Positions 15,368-23,675 of a stretch of 33,110 bases of DNA are shown here, in pieces. The stretch spans positions 1 through 33,110 of the forward strand of contig JAHEOB010000104.1 of NCBI GenBank assembly GCA_018610095.1, in the 5' to 3' direction. Position 1 is the first letter of the stretch; the number at the start of each line of letters is the position of its first letter. Under the pieces are notes generated by a model. That model was not told the DNA's origin. It saw only the letters and a list, made by a program, of their open reading frames with translations, and did no database searches. Both the position numbers and the translations under genes were made by a program. This stretch comes from Halothece sp. MAG (GTDB lineage: Bacteria > Cyanobacteriota > Cyanobacteriia > Cyanobacteriales > Rubidibacteraceae).

Positions 15368-16051
15368 CTAACTAGCAGCCACTTCTTTGGGAGAACGCGT
15401 CTGCGAGGAAATTACTTGGTCAATTAACCCGTATTCTACTGCTTCTTGAGCGGACATATAGAAATCACGGTCGGTATCCTCCGCAATGCGGTCGAAAGAT
15501 TGTCCAGTATGATAAGCCAACAGTTCATTAAGGGTGTTTTTCATATACAACATTTCCCGTGCTTGAATTTCGATGTCCGCTGCTTGTCCTTGCGCGCCGC
15601 CAAGGGGTTGGTGAATCATAATGCGGGAATTGCTCAGTGACATGCGCTTGCCAGCAGCCCCTCCTGCTAACAGAAACGCTCCCATACTAGCTGCCAGCCC
15701 ATAACAAATGGTTGCCACATCAGGCTGAATTTGCTGGATGGTGTCATAAATCGCTAATCCCGAATAAACCGATCCCCCTGGGGAGTTGATATAAAGCTGG
15801 ATGTCTTTTTCAGGGTCTTCCGCTTCTAAAAAGAGTAATTGCGCCACCACCGAATCGGCTAGTTTGTCATCCACAGGCATTCCCAAAAAGATGATCCGCT
15901 CTCGCAACAGGCGGGAATAAAGGTCAAAGGCGCGTTCTTCCATTCCCGCTTGTTCAATCACCATGGGAACAACCGCATTATCGGTTTGAGAGCGGACACC
16001 ATGAGAAGTTTTACTATTGGGCTCAGAAAACGGCATTTGAGAGTAAATCAT
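15368..16051 (-). CDS. clpP: ATP-dependent Clp protease proteolytic subunit
   Basis: Serine protease that forms the barrel-shaped core of the Clp protease. 227 residues with an intact triad: S122 (YGLAASMGAFLL), H147 (RIMIHQPLGG) and D196 (DRDFYMSAQEA), so it is catalytic ClpP rather than the inactive ClpR. The first 28 residues before VPMVIEQ look like a propeptide or variable tail. The VPMVIEQ...DLYSRLLRERIIFLG start is close to E. coli ClpP. Its place between tig and clpX suggests it is the ClpX-partner paralogue, called ClpP2 in Synechococcus; that number is inferred from synteny. Cyanobacteria carry other clpP/clpR genes elsewhere. tig ends 48 bp upstream. Confidence 0.96.
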   Translation of the reverse strand: MIYSQMPFSEPNSKTSHGVRSQTDNAVVPMVIEQAGMEERAFDLYSRLLRERIIFLGMPVDDKLADSVVAQLLFLEAEDPEKDIQLYINSPGGSVYSGLAIYDTIQQIQPDVATICYGLAASMGAFLLAGGAAGKRMSLSNSRIMIHQPLGGAQGQAADIEIQAREMLYMKNTLNELLAYHTGQSFDRIAEDTDRDFYMSAQEAVEYGLIDQVISSQTRSPKEVAAS

Positions 16052-16099
16052 AAAGGTATGCAGCTCGATCGCGTTAATTGTATCTTTCCTTATTATGGC

Positions 16100-17503
16100 T
16101 TATTCAGTTTCCACAGTGGCTTCGGTGGTTTCGGTTGATTCTTGCGATTGCTCAGAGGATTCCTCATCCTCAGACGATTGCAGCGTGCCTTCAGGAACTA
16201 ATTCCACTTCTGCTTGTTCTCGCAACCATTCTAGGGTTTTTTCCTTACGGAGATCGTCGGTTACATGTTCTTGTAATTGCTCTTCATCATACTCCTGTTG
16301 TTGTTGATCCAGTTGTTCTCTAACCTCTTGTTTTTTATTGTTAATTTCTTCTTCACTGGGTTCAATGGACTCTTGTTTAGCAATTTCCAGTAAGGTTAAA
16401 TTTTGCTTGACGCGAGCAATGGCATCAGGGCGCGATCGTTCCTTCATTTGCTGAATCATTTCCTCAGTCATCATTTGACGCACATCAATGCCATATTGGG
16501 CCATCTGCATGGCCGTTTGAGTGAGCATGGTTTGTAGTTCCTGCTCAATCATGGTTTCAGGCAAATCGATTTCCGTTTGTTCTAACAGGGCATCGATAAT
16601 TGCCTGTTCAATATTGGTTTTGGTTTGCTCTTGGGCTTGATCTTCAAATTGTTTCGTTAAGGCGTCTCGCCATTCTGCCAGGGTCGAATATTCGCCAACA
16701 TCTTCCGCAAATTCATCATCGAGTTCTGGTAACTCTTTGGCTTTTAATTCTTTTAGGGTTACTGTAAAAATTGCCGTTTGCCCTGCTAAATCTTCTCGGG
16801 AATAGTCTTCTGGGAAGGTAACTGAAATTTCTTTAGTTTCTCCAGGACTCATCCCGACAATGCCTTCCACCATCCCTTCAATGAATTTGCCTTCAGCCAG
16901 TTCGACTTCAAAGTCAGTGCCTTGCGCTCCCTCAATGAGTTCGTCTTCACCGTCTTCTTTGGCTAAACGCCCTTGATAATCAATGATGGCAGTGTCTCCC
17001 ATTTGGGCAGCGCGATCTTCCACCGGGGCAAGGGTCGCTTCTTCTTCCTGCTTTTGTTGCAGGTGATCTTCTACTTGTTGGGGATCAGCTTTAACTTCTT
17101 CTGCTTGAACTTGTAAGTTTTTATAATCACCCAGTTTGACTTCTGGGGGAACATCGACGGAAGCGGAGAAGGTAAAGGGTTCACCTGGAGAATATTTTTG
17201 TGTTAATTCATCAAAAGAGGAGCGCAGTTGATAATTGCCTAACGCCTCAATGGATTCTTGCTCAATCGCTTTATCCAGAGAGGGTTGTAAGATCTCCTCA
17301 ATGGCTGCTGCTTTTAACCGTTCTTTTCCAAATTGCTGCACCAATACCTGGCGAGGGACTTTCCCTTTCCGAAACCCAGGAATGTTGGCAGAACGGGTTA
17401 AATCCTTAATGACTTTTTCGTAAGCTTGTTTGGTTTCTTCACCGGGGATTTCAATTTCAAGACCAATTTGACTACTGGGGAGTTTTTCCTGGGTGACTTT
17501 CAT
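16100..17503 (-). CDS. tig: Trigger factor, ribosome-associated chaperone and prolyl isomerase
   Basis: Binds near the ribosome exit tunnel and shields nascent chains; the central FKBP domain has peptidyl-prolyl isomerase activity. 467 residues. The ribosome-binding signature GFRKGKVP is at residues 43-50, and the FKBP-like domain lies at about 160-245 (AQMGDTAIIDYQGR...GMSPGETKEISVTFPEDY). The rest is the helical C-terminal arm domain. An acidic Ser/Glu/Thr tail of about 30 residues (SSEDEESSEQSQEST) ends the protein, commonly seen in cyanobacterial homologues. It leads the tig-clpP-clpX group, coupling folding and degradation, and diverges from asd across 270 bp. Assignment is secure. Confidence 0.97.
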   Translation of the reverse strand: MKVTQEKLPSSQIGLEIEIPGEETKQAYEKVIKDLTRSANIPGFRKGKVPRQVLVQQFGKERLKAAAIEEILQPSLDKAIEQESIEALGNYQLRSSFDELTQKYSPGEPFTFSASVDVPPEVKLGDYKNLQVQAEEVKADPQQVEDHLQQKQEEEATLAPVEDRAAQMGDTAIIDYQGRLAKEDGEDELIEGAQGTDFEVELAEGKFIEGMVEGIVGMSPGETKEISVTFPEDYSREDLAGQTAIFTVTLKELKAKELPELDDEFAEDVGEYSTLAEWRDALTKQFEDQAQEQTKTNIEQAIIDALLEQTEIDLPETMIEQELQTMLTQTAMQMAQYGIDVRQMMTEEMIQQMKERSRPDAIARVKQNLTLLEIAKQESIEPSEEEINNKKQEVREQLDQQQQEYDEEQLQEHVTDDLRKEKTLEWLREQAEVELVPEGTLQSSEDEESSEQSQESTETTEATVETE

Positions 17504-17541
17504 AGATCAGCTTTACTCTCTACAACTGGAATTAAATTTTA

Positions 17542-17574
17542 CCTGTGACTAAAATCATTGTTATTGTTCACAGG
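17542..17574 (-). promoter_or_regulatory. Inverted repeat in the tig leader
   Basis: CCTGTGA (17542-17548) and TCACAGG (17568-17574) form a perfect 7-bp inverted repeat with a 19-nt spacer, 39 nt upstream of the tig ATG. It could be an RNA hairpin in the tig leader. The arms resemble CRP half-sites (TGTGA/TCACA), but the normal spacing is 6, so a CRP site is not supported. Confidence 0.35.
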
Positions 17575-17674
17575 GGCATTTGCTAGTCTAACGAGTTAAA
17601 TCACCAGACGCAGGCAAAGTCCGAATGGTTATTGTAGCATTGCCAAAGAAAGTGTACATTATTAAGAAAGAACA

Positions 17675-17704
17675 TTGATAAGATTTGCGAGAATCATTTA
17701 TATT
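17675..17704 (+). promoter_or_regulatory. Candidate promoter of asd-dapA-RNase J
   Basis: TTGATA (17675-17680) and TATATT (17699-17704) are separated by 18 bp; each matches the sigma-70 consensus at five of six positions. The predicted transcript would start near 17711, giving a leader of about 60 nt before asd. Confidence 0.45.
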
Positions 17705-17773
17705 TTCTCTAATCATAAAATGACCTTTTATGAAAAACGAGAATTAGTGAGAGATAAAGTGGAGGTTTAACCT

Positions 17774-18820
17774 GTGTCATCAGGAATTCGTGTTGCGATT
17801 TTAGGAGCAACAGGTGCGGTCGGACAAGAGTTAATTCAACTGTTAGAACAACGGTCGTTTCCTGCAAGTGAATTGAAGTTACTGGCTTCCCCTCGTTCGG
17901 CGGGGAAAGAAATTCCGTTTCGGGGAGAAACGTTAACGGTAGAAGCAGTCAGTGAACAGGCTTTTGCAGATGTGGATTTAGTGTTAGCCTCGGCAGGGGG
18001 TTCAACCAGTCAAGCATGGGCGCAAACTATTGTCGATGCGGGGGCGGTTTTAGTGGATAATTCCAGTGCCTTTCGCATGGCAGAAAACGTGCCCTTAATC
18101 GTTCCTGAAATTAATCCCCAAGCAGCAGCCCATCATCAAGGGATTATTGCGAACCCCAATTGTACAACGATTTTAATGGGGATGGCGGTGTATCCGCTCC
18201 ATCAAGTACAACCAATTCAACGCTTGCTGGTTGCCACTTATCAATCGGCTTCTGGGGCGGGAGCGCAAGCGATGGAAGAAGTAAAAGCCCAAGCTCAAGC
18301 CATTCTCAATGGTGAAACACCGCCCACGGAAGCGTTTCCTTATCCCTTAGCCTTTAATGTCTTCCCGCACAATTCCTCCTTGACAGAACAGGGCTATTGT
18401 CAAGAAGAAATGAAGATGGTAAAAGAGACAAGGAAGATTTTTGGCACGCCCGATTTACGGATTAGTGCCACTTGTGTGCGGGTTCCCGTGTTAAGAGCCC
18501 ATTGTGAAACAGTTAACTTGGAGTTTGCTGAACCCTTCCCTGTGGGGCAAGCGAGAGAAGTTCTTGCCCAAGCCCCAGGGTTAATTTTACAAGAGGATTG
18601 GGAAAATAATTATTTCCCCATGCCCAATGAAACAACTGGCAAAGATGAGGTATTTGTTGGACGGATTCGCCAAGACATTTCTCATCCTTGTGGGTTAGAG
18701 TTGTGGTTGAGTGGCGATCAAATTCGTAAAGGAGCAGCATTAAACGCGGTACAGATTGCTGAATTGTTAGTGAAAGATGATTTATTGAAGGTTCAACAAT
18801 CAGCAACCGTTTCGGTTTAA
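17774..18820 (+). CDS. asd: Aspartate-semialdehyde dehydrogenase
   Basis: NADPH-dependent enzyme making L-aspartate-4-semialdehyde from aspartyl phosphate, the branch point for lysine/diaminopimelate, threonine and methionine. 348 residues. The nucleotide-binding loop GATGAVGQ is at 11-18, the active-site cysteine is C130 in NPNCTT and the histidine is H243 in VLRAHCE. The start is GTG, with GGAGG (17761-17765) 8 nt before it; the sequence MSSGIRVAILGATG fits homologues. It is the first gene of asd-dapA-RNase J, with 21 bp to dapA, so its product passes straight to the next enzyme. Complete and secure. Confidence 0.97.
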   Translation: MSSGIRVAILGATGAVGQELIQLLEQRSFPASELKLLASPRSAGKEIPFRGETLTVEAVSEQAFADVDLVLASAGGSTSQAWAQTIVDAGAVLVDNSSAFRMAENVPLIVPEINPQAAAHHQGIIANPNCTTILMGMAVYPLHQVQPIQRLLVATYQSASGAGAQAMEEVKAQAQAILNGETPPTEAFPYPLAFNVFPHNSSLTEQGYCQEEMKMVKETRKIFGTPDLRISATCVRVPVLRAHCETVNLEFAEPFPVGQAREVLAQAPGLILQEDWENNYFPMPNETTGKDEVFVGRIRQDISHPCGLELWLSGDQIRKGAALNAVQIAELLVKDDLLKVQQSATVSV

Positions 18821-18841
18821 AGGAAATGTAAGAGAGTAAAC

Positions 18842-19732
18842 ATGACCAGTCTAGAATTTGGACAAGTGCTAACGGCAATGGTAACGCCTTTTACAGCAGA
18901 AGGCGAAGTGAATTATGCCGTAGCGGAACAGTTAGCAGATTATTTAGTGACCCACGGAACAGAAACGGTTGTCGTCTGTGGAACAACAGGGGAGTCGCCT
19001 ACCTTAACTTGGGAAGAAGAGTATGAATTGTTTCAAGTGGTACAGAAAGCGGTGGGCGATCGCGCTAAAATAATGGCAGGAACGGGATCAAATTCGACCC
19101 AAGAGGCAATTTCGGCAACGAAACAAGCAGCGAAACTCGGTTTAGATGGGACTTTGCAAGTCGTTCCCTATTACAATAAACCACCCCAAGATGGCTTATA
19201 TCAACACTTTTCTGCGATCGCGCAGGCAACTCCTGAGCTGCCGATGATGCTCTATAATATTCCCGGTCGCACAGGACGGAATTTAGAGCCAGAAATTGTT
19301 ACAAAACTCTCAAAAATTGATAACATTGTTGCCATTAAAGAAGCGAGTGGCGATTTAGAGCAAGTCTCTCAAATTAGTGCCAACGTTCCCCGTAATTTTG
19401 GCATTTATGCAGGAGATGATCCCCTTTGTTTACCATTATTAGCAGTTGGCGGCAATGGTGTGGTTAGTGTGGCCAGTCACCTTGTCGGTGGCAAACTGCA
19501 ACAGATGATTACTGAGTTCAAAAAAGGGAATGTTCAAGTAGCGCAACAAACTCATTTAACATTGTTCCCATTATTTAAAGCGTTATTTTTATCAACCAAT
19601 CCCATTCCCATTAAAACGGCGTTAAGATTACAAGGTTGGAACGTGGGACCGCTGCGATCGCCCTTATCGGGTTTAAATCCCGAATTAGAAGGGAAATTAA
19701 AGGATGTCTTAACCAATTTATCCCTAATTTAA
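18842..19732 (+). CDS. dapA: 4-hydroxy-tetrahydrodipicolinate synthase
   Basis: Condenses aspartate semialdehyde with pyruvate to start the diaminopimelate/lysine branch, needed for peptidoglycan and protein synthesis. 296 residues, a TIM barrel. The Schiff-base lysine is K166 (IVAIKEASG), with Y138 (MLYNIPGRTG) and T48-T49 (CGTTGESPTL) completing the proton relay. The ATG lies 21 bp after the asd stop. The order asd-dapA mirrors the order of reactions. Regulation by lysine at the protein level is usual for the family but is not shown here. Downstream, 123 bp with a hairpin separates it from the RNase J gene. Confidence 0.97.
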   Translation: MTSLEFGQVLTAMVTPFTAEGEVNYAVAEQLADYLVTHGTETVVVCGTTGESPTLTWEEEYELFQVVQKAVGDRAKIMAGTGSNSTQEAISATKQAAKLGLDGTLQVVPYYNKPPQDGLYQHFSAIAQATPELPMMLYNIPGRTGRNLEPEIVTKLSKIDNIVAIKEASGDLEQVSQISANVPRNFGIYAGDDPLCLPLLAVGGNGVVSVASHLVGGKLQQMITEFKKGNVQVAQQTHLTLFPLFKALFLSTNPIPIKTALRLQGWNVGPLRSPLSGLNPELEGKLKDVLTNLSLI

Positions 19733-19768
19733 CTGCCTATCTTTCCAAACTAAAGGTTATTGATGCTT

Positions 19769-19800
19769 TTAGGGGATCAAGGAAACAGTTATCCCCCTAA
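19769..19800 (+). promoter_or_regulatory. Hairpin between dapA and the RNase J gene
   Basis: TTAGGGGAT (19769-19777) pairs with ATCCCCCTAA (19791-19800), a 9-bp stem with one bulged C and a 13-nt loop. There is no U-tract, so a plain terminator is unlikely. It may stabilise the dapA 3' end or be a processing or control site in the RNase J leader. It lies 55 nt before the ATG. Confidence 0.4.
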
Positions 19801-19855
19801 CCGCTAGTTATTCATTAAAGTTCGATATTTAAGTGTTCATTAGGAAGGTGTACTC

Positions 19856-21724
19856 ATGAGTAAAAACGATTCACAAGCAAACCTCAAAATTATTCCGCTC
19901 GGCGGGTTACATGAAATTGGCAAAAATACCTGCATCTTTGAATATCAAGATGAAATGATGTTACTCGATGCAGGACTCGGTTTTCCCAGCCAAGATATGC
20001 ATGGCATAAATATTGTCCTGCCAGACATGACCTATTTACGGGAAAATCAACATAAAATTAAGGGCATGATTGTCACCCATGGTCACGAAGATCATATTGG
20101 GGGCATTGTTTATCATCTCAAACAATTTGACATTCCGGTAATTTATGGGCCGCGTCTGGCCCTTGCCCTATTGCAAAATAAATTAGAAGAAGCAGGGATT
20201 GCGGATCGCACGGAACTGCGACCGGTTCTTCCCCGTGAAAGTGTAAAAATTGGTCGTTCTTTTTCGGTGGAGTTTATTCGCAATACTCACTCCATTGCAG
20301 ATAGTTGCTGTGTTGCCATTACCACACCGCTGGGGGTTGTTATCCATACCGGTGACTTTAAGGTGGATCATACCCCCATTGATGGGGAACACTTCGACTT
20401 CCATCGTCTCGCGGAATATGGCCAAAAAGGGGTCTTGTGTTTACTCAGTGACTCCACTAACGCGGAAGTACCGGGGCATACGCCCTCAGAACAAGCCGTA
20501 ACACCCAATCTGGATCGGGTGTTTTCCGAGGCAACAGGGCGATTATTAGTGACCACCTTTGCCTCTTCCGTGCATCGGGTGAGAATTATTCTGGAGTTAG
20601 CTCAAAAACACAATCGTCGTGTCGCGATCGTCGGGCGTTCCATGCTAAATGTCATCGCCCACGCCCGAGAGTTAGGGTATATTAAATGTCGGGACGATCT
20701 CTTTATTCCCCTGAAAGATTTAAATAAAACCCCTGATGATCAAGTCCTCATTCTAACCACTGGTTCCCAAGGCGAACCCTTAGCAGCCCTAACTCGTATT
20801 TCCAGAGGCGAACACCATCAAATTCAAGTGCGTGAAAATGATACGGTGGTCTTCTCCGCTAACCCCATTCCCGGCAATACGATTGCTGTGGTGAATACCA
20901 TTGACCGCTTAATGATGATGGGGGCGAAAGTGGTCTATGGTCGTCAGCAAGGAATTCATGTCTCTGGACACGGGTCTCAAGAGGATCACAAATTAATGCT
21001 GGCGTTAACCCAACCCAAATTCTTTGTCCCCTTTCACGGAGAACATCGGATGCTAGTGAAACATGGGGAAATGGCGCATCAAATGGGCATCCCCAAAGAA
21101 AATACCGTGATTATTAATAATGGGGATGTGGTGGAACTGTCTCAAGACAAGATTGAAGTCACTGATAAAGTTCAATCTGGCATTGAATTAGTAGATCACT
21201 CAGGGGTGGTTCACAACGACATTATGACGGAACGGCAACAATTAGCCGTTGATGGTCTGATTACAGTTGCCGTAGCTGTGGGATTAGATGGTCAAGTTTT
21301 AGCCCAACCTGAAGTGAATCTGCGCGGGGTGGTGAGTCCCCTTGAATCTGCCAAAATTAATCAGTTAATTCTACGTAGCGTGGAATATAGCATCAACAGT
21401 TATTGGCGTAATCTTGCTACCAATGCCAATGGCAAACCCATTCAAAAAGAGATTGATTGGAGTGCCTTAAAAGTGGAAATTGAAACCGGTTTACAACAAC
21501 TGGTTCGCCGAGAGTTGAAGAGTCAGCCCACCACGATCTGCCTATTACAAACTCCCCAAGATAAACAAGTCAAGATCAACCATCAGCAAGATGAGAGTGC
21601 TAAAAAGCCCTCTAAGCCTGTCACCAGTAATGAAAATGGGGATAAAGGAAAACCCAATTCTAAAAGTAATTTCCGTGGGCGTCGTCGCCGTCGTCGTTCC
21701 ACTGCGACGCTCAACTCTCAATAG
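19856..21724 (+). CDS. rnj: Ribonuclease J
   Basis: Metallo-beta-lactamase/beta-CASP nuclease that matures and degrades RNA, with endonuclease and 5'-3' exonuclease activity known in the family. 622 residues. The zinc motif H75-x-H77-x-D79-H80 (THGHEDHIGG) is intact. Other catalytic histidines are in RNTHSIADS, and the beta-CASP segment shows TTGSQGEP and VSGHGSQEDHKLM. The last 60 residues are Lys/Ser/Asn-rich and end in RGRRRRRRSTATLNSQ, a basic tail likely to bind RNA. AGGAAGG lies 7 nt before the ATG. It follows asd-dapA; in Bacillus subtilis rnjB also follows dapA, so the linkage is old or recurrent. It converges with pyk, with 26 bp between stops. Confidence 0.95.
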   Translation: MSKNDSQANLKIIPLGGLHEIGKNTCIFEYQDEMMLLDAGLGFPSQDMHGINIVLPDMTYLRENQHKIKGMIVTHGHEDHIGGIVYHLKQFDIPVIYGPRLALALLQNKLEEAGIADRTELRPVLPRESVKIGRSFSVEFIRNTHSIADSCCVAITTPLGVVIHTGDFKVDHTPIDGEHFDFHRLAEYGQKGVLCLLSDSTNAEVPGHTPSEQAVTPNLDRVFSEATGRLLVTTFASSVHRVRIILELAQKHNRRVAIVGRSMLNVIAHARELGYIKCRDDLFIPLKDLNKTPDDQVLILTTGSQGEPLAALTRISRGEHHQIQVRENDTVVFSANPIPGNTIAVVNTIDRLMMMGAKVVYGRQQGIHVSGHGSQEDHKLMLALTQPKFFVPFHGEHRMLVKHGEMAHQMGIPKENTVIINNGDVVELSQDKIEVTDKVQSGIELVDHSGVVHNDIMTERQQLAVDGLITVAVAVGLDGQVLAQPEVNLRGVVSPLESAKINQLILRSVEYSINSYWRNLATNANGKPIQKEIDWSALKVEIETGLQQLVRRELKSQPTTICLLQTPQDKQVKINHQQDESAKKPSKPVTSNENGDKGKPNSKSNFRGRRRRRRSTATLNSQ

Positions 21725-21750
21725 ATTCCGAACGGAGGGGTTTCAACTTT

Positions 21751-23556
21751 TCAGGAAGGTAACGATACCCCAGTGCCAGCATTGTCATTGAAGTACCCTC
21801 CCGAAGGTACAGAACCAGAAAAGACTAATCCGCGCTGGGCATCTAGGGTTAAAATTGCCCCTTCCCGAATGGTTTGGGTTGCCCCTTCAAACCCAACAAT
21901 CACTGGAATGCCTAAGCGTAGCCCAATAATAGCAGCGTGACTGGTTAAACTCCCTTCTTCGGTAATAATGCCAGTGGCTTTGCGAATGGCATCCACATAA
22001 TCGGCATCCGTCGCAGGAACCACTAAAATTTCGCCAGGACGGAAATTGGTAACATCTCTTGCGGTTTTGGCAATGCGGGCGCGGCCACTTACGGTTCCAT
22101 AACCGACACCGACACCGCGACCTAAAACCGCTGTTACCATTTCTACCTTGATTAAGTCTGTGGAACCTGCCACTCCCTGCAACGTTCCCGCTGTCATTAC
22201 CACTAAATCTCCTTCTGAGAGTAAAGCCTTTTCTTGGGCAACATTCAAGGCTGCCTTAAAGGTTTGTCCTGCTGAGGGTAAATCTAAGACTAATAAGGGA
22301 TTGACCCCCCAGACAAGTTGTAATTGACGGGCAACGTCCACATGAGGAGTTACGGCTAAAATTGGGGTTTGTGGCCGGAATTTTGAGACATTTCTAGCAG
22401 TTGCCCCGGTTTTGGTTAAGGTCATAATGGCAGAAGCGTCTAATTGACGGGAAATCTGGCTCACGGCACTAGAAATGGCATTGGGAATGGTACTGGTAGT
22501 GTCCACAACTTCCGAAGGTTTGGGTTCTTCTTTTTCAACACGGGTGGCAATTTTTGCCATGGTGGTAACCGCTTCCACAGGATATGTTCCCACTGCGGTT
22601 TCATTGGATAGCATTACCGCATCCGTTCCATCTAAGATGGCATTGGCAACATCAGAAACTTCGGCACGGGTGGGACGGGGAAAATTAACCATACTGTCCA
22701 ACATTTGCGTGGCAGTAATCACAGGAATCCCTAAACGGTTGGCGGTAATAATTAACTGCTTTTGTAAAATGGGAACATCCTCGGCTGGCAATTCCACGCC
22801 TAAATCCCCTCGTGCCACCATTACCCCATCACATAGGGATAAAATGGACTCCATCTGTTCAATGGCTTCGTGTTTTTCAATTTTGGCAATGACAGGAACG
22901 GATTTCCCGGCACTGGAAATTAATTCTTTAATCTCTAAAATATCTTGGGGATTACGAACAAAACTTAACGCCACCCAATCGACCCCTTGATCTAACCCAA
23001 ACATGAGATCACGGCGATCTTTATCAGTCAACGCTTTAACTGACAGATAAACCCCAGGAAAATTCACCCCTTTATGATCCGATAGCACGCCGCCTGCTGT
23101 CACACGACCATGGACTTCCTGTTTTTCGGGATAAACCTCTTCTACCTGCATTTCCACCCGACCATCATCTAATAAAACCGTTGCCCCAGGCGGAACTTCT
23201 TCCGCTAATAAGTCATAACTGACATAACTTTTTTCCTGCGTTCCCGTAATGGGATAACTAGTGAGAATAAAGGGATCACCTTTGGCTAGTGTAATTGAAC
23301 CGTTTTCAAATTCCCCTAAGCGAATTTTGGGCCCTTGTAAGTCTTGTAAAATGCCCACTGGTTGATTGAGTTCAAATGCGGTTTGGCGAATGAGGCGAAT
23401 ACTACGCTGATGATCCTCATGACTGCCATGAGAAAAATTGAGTCGTAGCGTGGTTGCCCCTGCTTTGATTAAATCACGTAATACAGGTTGTTTCAGCGTT
23501 GCGGGACCGACCGTGGCAACAATTTTTGTTCGACGGGATGAATTTCGCGATTCCAT
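21751..23556 (-). CDS. pyk: Pyruvate kinase with C-terminal PEP-utiliser domain
   Basis: Converts phosphoenolpyruvate and ADP to pyruvate and ATP, the last step of glycolysis. 601 residues, about 120 longer than the E. coli type. The core begins TKIVATVGPAT, with the signature VPVIAKIEKHEAIEQM (metal and substrate site) and MVARGDLGVELP. After the allosteric C-domain comes a mobile PEP-utiliser-like domain with TSHAAIIGLRLGIPVIVG near residues 540-560, as in many cyanobacterial and Geobacillus enzymes; its histidine is present. AAGGA lies 5 nt before the ATG. It sits downstream of the gcvP terminator, so it probably has its own promoter in the 67 bp between 23557 and 23623. Confidence 0.96.
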   Translation of the reverse strand: MESRNSSRRTKIVATVGPATLKQPVLRDLIKAGATTLRLNFSHGSHEDHQRSIRLIRQTAFELNQPVGILQDLQGPKIRLGEFENGSITLAKGDPFILTSYPITGTQEKSYVSYDLLAEEVPPGATVLLDDGRVEMQVEEVYPEKQEVHGRVTAGGVLSDHKGVNFPGVYLSVKALTDKDRRDLMFGLDQGVDWVALSFVRNPQDILEIKELISSAGKSVPVIAKIEKHEAIEQMESILSLCDGVMVARGDLGVELPAEDVPILQKQLIITANRLGIPVITATQMLDSMVNFPRPTRAEVSDVANAILDGTDAVMLSNETAVGTYPVEAVTTMAKIATRVEKEEPKPSEVVDTTSTIPNAISSAVSQISRQLDASAIMTLTKTGATARNVSKFRPQTPILAVTPHVDVARQLQLVWGVNPLLVLDLPSAGQTFKAALNVAQEKALLSEGDLVVMTAGTLQGVAGSTDLIKVEMVTAVLGRGVGVGYGTVSGRARIAKTARDVTNFRPGEILVVPATDADYVDAIRKATGIITEEGSLTSHAAIIGLRLGIPVIVGFEGATQTIREGAILTLDAQRGLVFSGSVPSGGYFNDNAGTGVSLPS

Positions 23557-23623
23557 ATACGTCCTTAACCAGCAAAACCAAAATCGAGCAAAATCCGATT
23601 ATCTCAAAGGGCATTCTAGCAAG

Positions 23624-23651
23624 AAAAAAGGGGAGACATAACGCTCCCCTT
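23624..23651 (-). terminator. Intrinsic terminator of gcvP
   Basis: On the minus strand AAGGGGAG (23651-23644), an 8-nt loop, then CTCCCCTT (23635-23628) running into a T-tract (to 23624). The perfect GC-rich 8-bp stem is 25 nt after the gcvP stop. Confidence 0.85.
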
Positions 23652-23675
23652 AAATAAACGAATCCTTAATTGAGA

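Noticed and set aside
17542..17574. CRP-like half-sites TGTGA/TCACA upstream of tig
   Set aside because: The spacing is far larger than the six bases a CRP dimer needs; treated as an RNA hairpin instead.
22475..22990. 171-codon open frame on the plus strand
   Set aside because: It lies wholly antisense to pyk and its composition follows from the pyk codons; no domain is recognisable.
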